14,058 nt of DNA from Bifidobacterium breve (GTDB taxonomy: Bacteria > Actinomycetota > Actinomycetes > Nanopelagicales > Nanopelagicaceae). This document shows, piece after piece, positions 1-5,477 of the stretch. Below the pieces are notes generated by a model. It ran no database searches. It saw nothing but the letters and a program-made list of their open reading frames with translations, and was not told where the DNA came from. Both the position numbers and the translations under genes were made by a program. Where the stretch lies: NCBI GenBank assembly GCA_945869505.1, contig CAMBOZ010000026.1, positions 1-14,058 of the forward strand, given 5' to 3'. How positions within the stretch are numbered: position 1 is the stretch's first letter; the number at the start of each line of letters is the position of its first letter.

Positions 1-341
1 AAAGATTTATTGTTGCCATGGACTTCAATCTTCGCGGGATCAATACCGCCAGCTAGGGCTACTGCTAACTCTCCCCCAGTGCACACATCAATTCCGATTC
101 CACAATCTTTAATCCATTGTGCAACTGCAACCGAGATAAATGCTTTGGCCGCGTAGTAAACAGTCCCGGCGTGAGACCCAAACTCATCACGCAGCGCGTT
201 ATTCCAGCCGATTGCTCTTTCGCGGAAATCTGCTTCATCAATAAAGAAGGCTGGTGTACCAAAATCTTTCGCTAACTTCGTAGCTGATATTCCAGACAGG
301 TGTAGTTCACCATTAGTAATTGAGATATTTCTCGACCACAT
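1..341 (-). CDS. lysA: Diaminopimelate decarboxylase, N-terminal part (runs off left edge)
   Basis: LysA is a PLP enzyme that decarboxylates meso-diaminopimelate to L-lysine, the last step of lysine synthesis. Only the first 113 codons are in the window. Visible motifs are VYYAAKAF, where the lysine is the expected Schiff-base residue at about residue 67, then GIDVCTGGEL and a VHGNNKS stretch. All are typical of fold-type III (alanine-racemase-like barrel) decarboxylases. The ATG at 339-341 is supported by an AAGGA Shine-Dalgarno sequence (350-354) eight bases upstream, inside the end of argS. Only three bases separate the argS stop from this start, so the two genes are surely co-transcribed. 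The argS-lysA pair is a common actinobacterial arrangement. The rest of the barrel and the C-terminal beta domain lie outside the window. Confidence 0.93.
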   Translation of the reverse strand, partial: MWSRNISITNGELHLSGISATKLAKDFGTPAFFIDEADFRERAIGWNNALRDEFGSHAGTVYYAAKAFISVAVAQWIKDCGIGIDVCTGGELAVALAGGIDPAKIEVHGNNKS

Positions 342-344
342 GGC

Positions 345-2009
345 TTACATCCTTTCCGGCGCGTTTACGCCCAGCAGCTCAAGACCATTCTTCAGTACTT
401 GCAGAGTTGCTGCACATAAATTAATTCGCGCGCTGTGAAGCGATGTAATCGGCTCATCTCCCATAGGTAGCACGCGGCAATCGGCATAGAAACCGTGATA
501 AACCCCGGCTAACTCCTCGAGATAGCGCGCCACCCTGTGCGGTTCACGCAGTTCGGCAGAGCCAGCAACGACTCGTGGAAATTCGGCCAGTGAACCTAAA
601 AGTTCATTTTCACGATCGTGGTTAAGTTGTGCGGGATCAAAGTTTTCTAAACCTGATGGAATCTTTAGCTCTGCGGCATTGCGCAATACCGCAGCAATTC
701 GCGCGTGCGCATATTGAACGTAATAAACCGGATTCTCATTAGTGTTTCGCTTTAGGACATCGATATCCATCACCATTGGCGTATCAACTGGATAGCGAAT
801 TAGCGTGTAACGGGCTGCATCGACGCCAACTTTTTCAACTAACTCTTCGAGGGTAATGATTGTGCCGGCGCGCTTAGAGAGTTTTACCTCTTCCCCGCCT
901 TCCATAATCTTTACAAGTTGCCCGATCAAAATTTCAATGTTGTATTCGGGATTATCACCAGCGCAGGCAGAAATAGCCTTTAAGCGATGGATGTAGCCAT
1001 GATGATCCGCACCCAACATGTAGATACAGATATCAAAACCGCGTTCGCGCTTATTTATGTAATAAGCAGTATCAGATGAGAAGTAAGTTAAATCACCGTT
1101 AGCTTTTACTAGAACGCGATCTTTGTCATCGCCGAAGTCAGTTGTGCGCAGCCAGGTTGCACCATCAACTTCAAAGACGTGTCCTTGTTTACGCAACTTA
1201 TCTAAACCGTGTTCAACGCTTCCGCCATCGTGTAAAGATCGCTCAGAAAACCAAGTATCAAAATTAGTTCTAAAGGTTTCGAGCACTCGCTGCTGATCCT
1301 TCAGTTGTAGTTGATATGCCGATTCACGAAAAGCAATTAACCGATCATCTGCTGGCAGATCGGTAATCTTTGGATTTTGCGCTACAACCGATTTTGCTAA
1401 ATCGCTGATGTATTCGCCTTTGTATCCATCTTCTGGAATTGCTTCGCCAAGCGCCGCCGCCTGCACAGATTGTCCAAAGAGATCCATCTGGTTGCCACGA
1501 TCGTTAATATAAAACTCACGAGTTACTGTCGCACCTGCTGCACTGAGCACGCGACCGAGCGCATCACCTACTGCAGCCCAACGTGTATGGCCTAAGTGCA
1601 GTGGTCCAGTTGGATTTGCGCTAATGAATTCCAGATTTATCTTCACACCGGCTAAAGCGCTGCCTTGGCCATAACCACTTTCTGCATTCAATATCGTGCG
1701 AACTAAATCCGCTTGGCTGGCACGATTTAAAGTTATGTTAATAAATCCAGGGCCGGCGATTTCTACTGCGGCAACTTCAGGAAGTTCTTCTAAATCTTTC
1801 TTTAAAAGCTCGGCAACTTCGCGCGGATTTTTTCCGGCGGGTTTGGCTAATTGAAGTGCGATAGAAGATGCATAATCTCCGTGATCGCGATTCTTGGGCC
1901 GCTCCAGCGGAATATTGGCTGGAACCGATCCGATCAAATCTCCGCGTTCAATCGCGCGCGCGATCGCACCCTGAATCTGGGCTGCTAGTAGATCCGAATG
2001 CGAACTCAT
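345..2009 (-). CDS. argS: Arginyl-tRNA synthetase
   Basis: This class I aminoacyl-tRNA synthetase charges tRNA-Arg in the cytoplasm. At 554 residues the length is normal for a bacterial ArgS. An N-terminal Add-1-type domain (about 5-95, with the LNR near its end) precedes the Rossmann catalytic domain. The HIGH signature appears as HLGH (138-141) within SANPTGPLHLGHTR. The KMSK-equivalent is KLSKR (376-380). The C-terminal DALR anticodon-binding domain covers about 430-554, ending in LLGVNAPERM. The ATG at 2007-2009 has no clear Shine-Dalgarno; instead TAACCT lies exactly six bases before it, suggesting a leaderless mRNA. It is followed three bases later by lysA. Identity is secure; only the leaderless start is inference. 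Confidence 0.97.
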   Translation of the reverse strand: MSSHSDLLAAQIQGAIARAIERGDLIGSVPANIPLERPKNRDHGDYASSIALQLAKPAGKNPREVAELLKKDLEELPEVAAVEIAGPGFINITLNRASQADLVRTILNAESGYGQGSALAGVKINLEFISANPTGPLHLGHTRWAAVGDALGRVLSAAGATVTREFYINDRGNQMDLFGQSVQAAALGEAIPEDGYKGEYISDLAKSVVAQNPKITDLPADDRLIAFRESAYQLQLKDQQRVLETFRTNFDTWFSERSLHDGGSVEHGLDKLRKQGHVFEVDGATWLRTTDFGDDKDRVLVKANGDLTYFSSDTAYYINKRERGFDICIYMLGADHHGYIHRLKAISACAGDNPEYNIEILIGQLVKIMEGGEEVKLSKRAGTIITLEELVEKVGVDAARYTLIRYPVDTPMVMDIDVLKRNTNENPVYYVQYAHARIAAVLRNAAELKIPSGLENFDPAQLNHDRENELLGSLAEFPRVVAGSAELREPHRVARYLEELAGVYHGFYADCRVLPMGDEPITSLHSARINLCAATLQVLKNGLELLGVNAPERM

Positions 2010-2015
2010 CAGGCA

Positions 2016-2021
2016 AGGTTA
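2016..2021 (-). promoter_or_regulatory. Putative -10 box of leaderless argS promoter
   Basis: Read on the minus strand this is TAACCT, a TANNNT-type -10, followed by six bases (TGCCTG) and then the argS ATG. Transcription would therefore start at or next to the A of the ATG. A weak -35 candidate, TTATGC, sits 16 bases further upstream. The same six-base spacing recurs at five other genes in this window, which is the main support. Confidence 0.5.
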
Positions 2022-2035
2022 CCCCAGCGGCAATT

Positions 2036-2063
2036 TTGCATAAGCAGGACTTACCTCTAACCT
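2036..2063 (+). promoter_or_regulatory. Candidate promoter of tRNA-Leu
   Basis: TTGCAT (2036-2041), a 16-base spacer, then TAACCT (2058-2063) resemble a primary sigma promoter that would start about 38 bases before the mature tRNA. It is placed back to back with the argS promoter. This is a visual match only, and the -10 is weak. Confidence 0.35.
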
Positions 2064-2107
2064 ATGAACCAGTACGTGAGAAATTTTTAATTTCTCTAGA
2101 CGCTCCA

Positions 2108-2189
2108 GCGGGAGTGGTGAAATGGCAGACACGCAAGTCTTAGGAACTTGTGCTCCGGCGTGCGGGTTCAAGTCCCGCCTCCCGCACCA
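2108..2189 (+). tRNA. tRNA-Leu (anticodon UAG)
   Basis: This is a complete cloverleaf. The 7-bp acceptor stem GCGGGAG (2108-2114) pairs with CTCCCGC (2179-2185). The anticodon stem CAAGT/ACTTG encloses the loop CTTAGGA, with anticodon TAG at 2141-2143, which reads CUA and probably other CUN codons. A long class II variable arm (about 2151-2161) marks it as a Leu-type tRNA. The T arm is GCGGG-TTCAAGT-CCCGC (2162-2178). The discriminator base is A2186, as expected for leucine, and the CCA end (2187-2189) is encoded in the DNA. A helix-hairpin-helix gene starts 18 bases after the tRNA and may share read-through transcripts. Confidence 0.96.
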
Positions 2190-2195
2190 GCAGGT

Positions 2196-2201
2196 TAATA
2201 T
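2196..2201 (+). promoter_or_regulatory. Putative -10 box of leaderless HhH-protein promoter
   Basis: TAATAT (2196-2201), a close match to TATAAT, is followed by six bases (TTAATT) and then the ATG at 2208. No Shine-Dalgarno is convincing here. The expected -35 position falls inside the tRNA T arm and shows no match, so the promoter would depend mostly on its -10. Confidence 0.45.
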
Positions 2202-2207
2202 TTAATT

Positions 2208-2540
2208 ATGGCTAAAGCATCGCGCGCAAAGATAAAGATGACGCAAGCCAAGATAGCGCGTGAAGCAGCTGCTCGTCGTGAAGCAAAAAAAGTATCCAGT
2301 TGCGCAGTGACTCAAGGTGAAGTTGATTTAGATGCCTATGCTGCAGTTGACGGAGCTTGGCTAGAACTTGGCTTAGCAGCACCTGCGCGCAGAGCACTGA
2401 TCGATGAGGGCCTATATAAGGTCAGCGATTTAAGAAAGTATTCAATAGATGCCATTAAAGATCTGCACGGCATGGGACCAAATGCGATTCGTATCTTGAT
2501 TACCGCAATGAAGAAAAGTGATATCTCATTCAGGAATTAA
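2208..2540 (+). CDS. Small helix-hairpin-helix DNA-binding protein
   Basis: This 110-residue protein has two parts. Residues 1-30 are a strongly basic, Ala/Lys/Arg-rich helix. About 50-102 form a helix-hairpin-helix fold of the kind related to the RNA polymerase alpha C-terminal domain: LGLAAPARRALIDEGL, then KVSDLRKYS, then LHGMGPNAI (86-94), with the GMGP hairpin that contacts the DNA backbone. Known relatives are short proteins annotated only as DNA-binding or HhH proteins; a specific role is not known to me. The basic N-terminus plus HhH suggests non-specific DNA or RNA binding in the cytoplasm. The gene lies 18 bases after tRNA-Leu and is convergent with the following minus-strand gene. 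A second in-frame ATG at codon 11 is possible, but the first ATG fits the -10 spacing. Confidence 0.8.
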   Translation: MAKASRAKIKMTQAKIAREAAARREAKKVSSCAVTQGEVDLDAYAAVDGAWLELGLAAPARRALIDEGLYKVSDLRKYSIDAIKDLHGMGPNAIRILITAMKKSDISFRN

Positions 2541-2583
2541 ACTAGCGGAAATAACTAAAAGCCGAATAAGCACTACCGGTTAG

Positions 2584-2850
2584 TTAGTTGGTAATTGCCC
2601 AGATCACTAGTGCTGAACCTACAACTGCAAGCAGAGCCATTACTTCGCGGCGGGCCAGCAAGCTGTGTGATGCCTTTATAAAGGTAATTAGTAGCATCGC
2701 TATTCCCGGAATGATGATCGTGAGGGAGTTGTTAAAGACTTGATCTTTTCCGGTTTGATAGCGCAGATTAATCAGCCCAATTGCCAACAGTAAATAACTG
2801 GCCATGCGGTAATTGTTTAACGCGTACTTACTTATCTTTTCTGGTGTCAT
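2584..2850 (-). CDS. Small three-helix membrane protein, unknown function
   Basis: This is an 88-residue hydrophobic protein I do not recognise. There are three probable transmembrane segments: about 16-30 (MASYLLLAIGLINL), 42-58 (NSLTIIIPGIAMLLITF) and 68-86 (VMALLAVVGSALVIWAI). The loop between segments 2 and 3 carries KASHSLLARRE and is probably cytoplasmic by the positive-inside rule. An ATG two codons upstream (2854-2856) is also open. The ATG at 2848-2850 is preferred because the upstream TAGGAT fits either as an AGGA Shine-Dalgarno seven bases away or as a leaderless -10 six bases away, and neither works for the upstream ATG. It lies downstream of the actinorhodopsin gene on the same strand but beyond a strong terminator, so it is probably expressed on its own. 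A link to rhodopsin function is conjecture from position. Confidence 0.7.
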   Translation of the reverse strand: MTPEKISKYALNNYRMASYLLLAIGLINLRYQTGKDQVFNNSLTIIIPGIAMLLITFIKASHSLLARREVMALLAVVGSALVIWAITN

Positions 2851-2856
2851 ACGCAT

Positions 2857-2862
2857 ATCCTA
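2857..2862 (-). promoter_or_regulatory. Putative -10 box or Shine-Dalgarno of small membrane protein
   Basis: On the minus strand this reads TAGGAT, followed by six bases (ATGCGT) and the ATG at 2850. It may be a TANNNT -10 of a leaderless transcript, matching the spacing at other genes here, or its AGGA may act as a ribosome binding site. Either reading selects the ATG at 2850. If it is a promoter, its -35 region overlaps the terminator hairpin. Confidence 0.4.
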
Positions 2863-2870
2863 CAAATATT

Positions 2871-2900
2871 AAAGGGGCGCCGGTTTCCCGACGCCCCTTT
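2871..2900 (-). terminator. Rho-independent terminator after actinorhodopsin
   Basis: AAAGGGGCG (2871-2879) pairs perfectly with CGCCCCTTT (2892-2900). An inner CGG/CCG pairing (2881-2883 with 2888-2890) leaves a four-base loop. On the minus strand the stem ends in CCCCTTT followed by AATATTTG, giving a short U-rich tail 23 bases after the actinorhodopsin stop. The plus strand also has T-rich sequence after the stem, so it could work both ways, but only minus-strand genes need it here. Confidence 0.85.
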
Positions 2901-2923
2901 AACTTTAACTTTTTATAAGACGA

Positions 2924-3685
2924 TTAGTGATCGTCCTTCATTCCTTCTGCGTGTGACTTCATGCGTGCGATCTTCAAAATTGTTAGACCGAATACGCACT
3001 TTGCCAATACGTCAGCGACTGTGTAACCAACCTGTACGCCAACGAACTGCTCAGCAGATGCCATACCTTCGCCCATACCAAGGATGTATGAGATTGGGTA
3101 TACGCCCCATGTCGCGATCAAAAGGAGACGCAAGCGACCGATGGTTGCTGCAACGCCTTCTGGCTGGCGATCAAGTGACTTACCAAGCTCTACGAACAAG
3201 ACATAGAGGATGTATAGGAATGGAAGTGTTGAAAGAACACCGTATAGAACCTGTGTGTTCTGATCGTTTGAGATTTCACCTGGGTAACCAAGTGCGATCA
3301 TTGCAGCTGATGCTGGAACCAAACGAGTGATGAGTGACTTTGAAACTTCCTTTGCAAGTGCAAGCACTGCGATAACTTCAACAAGAAGTAGAGGAACAGT
3401 TAGTAGCCAGTCAACATAACGGTATGCCTCGTTAAATGCACCCTGGTCTCCAGAAACGTTAACTGACATTCCTTCAGATGATTCTGAGAATGAGTTAAAG
3501 ATTCTCCAGTAGTGGTAGCCAGCAATGAATGTAACCATTGATGACATTACGAGAGCGTTGCGGTACTTAGGCAGTACGCGAGCCTGTGAAACTAGAGTGT
3601 AAACAGTGCAAGCAAGCATTGAAACAAGTCCGAACGAGAATACGTTATAGACCAAGTTCCATTGATTTGGATCGAGTTTAATCAT
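2924..3685 (-). CDS. Actinorhodopsin, light-driven proton pump of xanthorhodopsin type
   Basis: This seven-helix retinal protein exports protons on illumination. Helix C reads RYVDWLLTVPLLLVEV, giving the DTE set of a proton pump: D92 (Schiff-base counterion and acceptor), T96 and E103 (donor). The retinal lysine is K229 in DVLAKCVFGL, with D225 as second counterion. H58 matches the conserved counterion-partner histidine. L100 corresponds to proteorhodopsin residue 105, where Leu means green absorption. G149, in LYGVLSTLPF, aligns with bacteriorhodopsin W138, the position where xanthorhodopsin has the glycine that lets a carotenoid antenna reach retinal. The start at 3685 (253 residues) is chosen over an open extension to 3736 because GGAGG (3695-3699) lies nine bases upstream and homologues start near the first helix. 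A terminator follows the stop. A role for carotenoid antenna is inferred from the glycine only. Confidence 0.96.
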   Translation of the reverse strand: MIKLDPNQWNLVYNVFSFGLVSMLACTVYTLVSQARVLPKYRNALVMSSMVTFIAGYHYWRIFNSFSESSEGMSVNVSGDQGAFNEAYRYVDWLLTVPLLLVEVIAVLALAKEVSKSLITRLVPASAAMIALGYPGEISNDQNTQVLYGVLSTLPFLYILYVLFVELGKSLDRQPEGVAATIGRLRLLLIATWGVYPISYILGMGEGMASAEQFVGVQVGYTVADVLAKCVFGLTILKIARMKSHAEGMKDDH

Positions 3686-3694
3686 GTAAATAAG

Positions 3695-3699
3695 CCTCC
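3695..3699 (-). promoter_or_regulatory. Shine-Dalgarno that fixes the actinorhodopsin start
   Basis: On the minus strand GGAGG lies nine bases before the ATG at 3683-3685. It is one of the strongest ribosome binding sites in the window and argues that the open frame extending upstream to 3736 is untranslated leader. Confidence 0.85.
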
Positions 3700-3943
3700 G
3701 TGGGGTGCTTAATACTTTAAGGACCAGGCGGCCCATAAAGCCGGATGAAGGCGATGAAATCCTCGAGGAACCTCATTGACCTCAACCAGTGAGAATTATT
3801 GTGAACCTTTTGCAAAGAATTTGCACTATACCCAGGGGGTATTTTCATGTTTTTTTTCGGGATATTCGGAGAATTCACGCTCATCCTGGGGGCATCACCC
3901 TAATTAACTACTCCATTCCTGGGCTTGGATCGGCCAGGCGCCG

Positions 3944-3949
3944 TACAGT
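3944..3949 (+). promoter_or_regulatory. Putative -10 box of leaderless TrhA-like gene promoter
   Basis: TACAGT is followed by six bases (TGAAGT) and then the ATG at 3956. No clear -35 is visible 16-18 bases upstream, and there is no good Shine-Dalgarno. Its support is the same spacing seen at other genes in this window. Confidence 0.45.
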
Positions 3950-3955
3950 TGAAGT

Positions 3956-4624
3956 ATGAGTAAGGAATCGAGCGAGCGCGAAAAGTTAGCCGCTGTGGTT
4001 CCGCCAAAGTTGCGTGGCTGGTTTCACCTAGGTGCGACCCCCGTCGTCATCATCGCTTCACTCGTTCTCTTTATCTTAAGTAAGAGTTCACTTAAATTCG
4101 CCGTTGCCCTTTATTCGATCAGCGCCATCATGCTCTTTAGCGTCTCTGCTATTTATCACCGCGTTCCGTGGTCTCCCGAAAAGAAAAAGATCTGGCGTCG
4201 TTGGGATCACGCCAATATAAATTTATTGATCGCGGGTTCTTACACCCCGTTTGCCGTTGCTTTGCTAGATGGCAACGATCGAACTATTTTGTTATCGGTG
4301 GTTTGGGTTGGCGCTCTCGCCGGGGTCGCACTTCGCATCTTCTGGATTAACGCCCCCCGTTGGTTGTACGTAGCAAACTATTTACTCCTTGGTTGGGTAG
4401 CCATCGTCTACACGCCGCAGCTCTATGACGAAGGCGGATTCTGGGTCTTGATCCCAATCATTATTGGTGGCCTCTTGTATTCAGTCGGCGCTATTTTCTA
4501 CGCTTTGAAGAAACCTGGGCGCAACGCCAAATACTTCGGTTTCCACGAGTTATTCCATATCTTCGTGCTCGCCGCGTGGATATCTCAATATCTCGCCGTT
4601 TCGTTTGCCATATACCGCCAATAA
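3956..4624 (+). CDS. Hemolysin III / TrhA-type PAQR membrane protein
   Basis: This 222-residue protein has about seven membrane helices and belongs to the hemolysin III family (YqfA/TrhA), the bacterial branch of PAQR proteins. The family's metal-site signatures are all present: SAIYHR with S64 and H68 in the second helix, RRWDHANINLLIAGSYTPF with D84 and H85, and GFHELFHIFVLAA with H197 and H201 in the last helix. By comparison with PAQR structures the histidines should bind zinc. The family is linked to membrane homeostasis and possibly hydrolase activity on lipids, despite the name; cytolytic activity should not be assumed. Residues 1-20 are charged and cytoplasmic. The gene is divergent from actinorhodopsin and 44 bases ahead of a coiled-coil gene. 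The ATG at 3956 has a -10-like box six bases upstream. Confidence 0.9.
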   Translation: MSKESSEREKLAAVVPPKLRGWFHLGATPVVIIASLVLFILSKSSLKFAVALYSISAIMLFSVSAIYHRVPWSPEKKKIWRRWDHANINLLIAGSYTPFAVALLDGNDRTILLSVVWVGALAGVALRIFWINAPRWLYVANYLLLGWVAIVYTPQLYDEGGFWVLIPIIIGGLLYSVGAIFYALKKPGRNAKYFGFHELFHIFVLAAWISQYLAVSFAIYRQ

Positions 4625-4656
4625 ATCACCCACTTTTAGAGTTAGCGCCTTTGCCC

Positions 4657-4662
4657 TAATCT
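4657..4662 (+). promoter_or_regulatory. Putative -10 box of leaderless coiled-coil gene promoter
   Basis: TAATCT is followed by six bases (AGGCAC) and the ATG at 4669. TTTAGA (4635-4640), 16 bases upstream, is a possible -35. It would begin the transcription unit of the coiled-coil protein and the acyltransferase. Confidence 0.5.
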
Positions 4663-4668
4663 AGGCAC

Positions 4669-5472
4669 ATGGCTGAGAAGAAGAATTTCCTTAATTGGGT
4701 CGGATTTAAAGAGAGCGAAAGCGCTGCTCCATCATCGGTTGACCGCATTCGCGAACTTGAATCTCAATTAAATGACCTGCGTTCTCGTCGCGACATCACA
4801 ACTCTAAGCAAAGAAGAGTTTGAAATCTTGGCGACGGAAACTGCCATGTCAATGATCAAATCAGCGCAAAGCCGTGAAGCAAAAGCGCTCTCGACATCAG
4901 AGCGAATTACTCTAGAAGCTTCACGTCAAGTGAAGGATGCGCTGGAAGGCGCCGAGACAAAGGCGCGTTCTATTCTCTCAGGCGCTGAAGCGCGCGGGCG
5001 CAAATATATTAATGTGGCTGAAGCAGAAGCTGCTGAAAGAGTTTCTCAAGCAGAACGCGAAGCACAATCAATTTTTGATGAAAAACGTCGCGAGGCAGCA
5101 ACACTTGCACAAGCTGCACGTCGTGAAGGAGAGCGGATTATCACCGAAGCAACTGGTGAGGTCGCCGAATATCGCCAATGGTTAAGTGGAGTTATCTCTG
5201 AAGCCGAACGTTTATATCGAATTCAAACCCAATCACTGGATGCAGCAGAAAATGCGATTTCGCAGAGTCGTTCGCGTTTAGATAGCGCCTATTCTCGTTT
5301 AGCCGAGCTACATAAAAACGTGACTGATAATTTAAATCCAGATAACACGGTAATTGATACTGGCCCAAAGAAAGTTGTAAGCCAGCGAACCAAACCAGCG
5401 ATTGACGCTCCAGCTAAGAAGGCTGTTGCAAAGAAAGCTGTTGCAAAGAAAAAACCTGCTAAGCGTCGGTAA
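4669..5472 (+). CDS. Long coiled-coil protein with Lys/Ala-rich C-terminal tail (DivIVA/FilP-like)
   Basis: This 267-residue soluble protein has no signal peptide. Residues 24-42 (VDRIRELESQLNDLRSRRD) form a short coiled coil. About 60-218 are an almost unbroken Ala/Glu/Arg/Lys heptad helix with segments such as EAKALSTSERI, EAEAAERVSQAEREAQSI and RREGERIITEAT. The tail (248-267) is basic, with APAKKAVAKKAVAKKKPAKRR spread over it. The general look recalls actinobacterial DivIVA/Wag31 and FilP-type cytoskeletal or polar scaffold proteins, but I see no clear DivIVA N-terminal membrane-binding motif, so this is resemblance only. The basic tail could bind DNA or acidic envelope polymers. Its stop is five bases before the acyltransferase start, implying co-expression with an envelope-modifying enzyme. 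The start is supported by the -10-like box at 4657. Confidence 0.75.
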   Translation: MAEKKNFLNWVGFKESESAAPSSVDRIRELESQLNDLRSRRDITTLSKEEFEILATETAMSMIKSAQSREAKALSTSERITLEASRQVKDALEGAETKARSILSGAEARGRKYINVAEAEAAERVSQAEREAQSIFDEKRREAATLAQAARREGERIITEATGEVAEYRQWLSGVISEAERLYRIQTQSLDAAENAISQSRSRLDSAYSRLAELHKNVTDNLNPDNTVIDTGPKKVVSQRTKPAIDAPAKKAVAKKAVAKKKPAKRR

Positions 5473-5477
5473 ATAAA

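Larger units (their letters stand above)
3686..3955. promoter_or_regulatory. Divergent intergenic region between actinorhodopsin and TrhA-like gene
   Basis: These 270 bases hold the start signals of both flanking genes. On the minus side there is a strong GGAGG ribosome binding site (3695-3699) and a candidate -10, TATAGT (plus coordinates 3825-3830), which would give a 5' leader of about 130 bases; its -35 is poor. A 15-base palindrome, ATACCC-AGG-GGGTAT (3828-3842), overlaps that -10 and could be an operator. A run of eight T (3850-3857 region), a TTTTGCAAAG/TTTGCAC near-repeat (3808-3826) and GAGG-AA-CCTC (3765-3774) are also present. On the plus side TACAGT (3944-3949) precedes the TrhA-like ATG. 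No convincing ORF is seen. Confidence 0.45.

Noticed and set aside
65..262. 65-codon minus-strand frame inside lysA
   Set aside because: The other minus frame encodes clear LysA motifs through the same bases; this one is a shadow.
2540..2585. Imperfect inverted repeat AACTAGCGG / CCGGTTAGTT between two convergent genes
   Set aside because: The stem is bulged, the loop is about 27 bases and there is no T run, so I do not call it a terminator.
2953..3330. 125-codon plus-strand frame opposite actinorhodopsin
   Set aside because: It is Arg/Leu/Gln-rich antisense translation of a well-supported rhodopsin gene, with no family resemblance.
3686..3736. Upstream in-frame extension of actinorhodopsin (17 extra codons)
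   Set aside because: A strong GGAGG lies within it, nine bases before the ATG at 3685, and the extension (RLVLKVLSTPRRL) does not look like a rhodopsin N-terminus.
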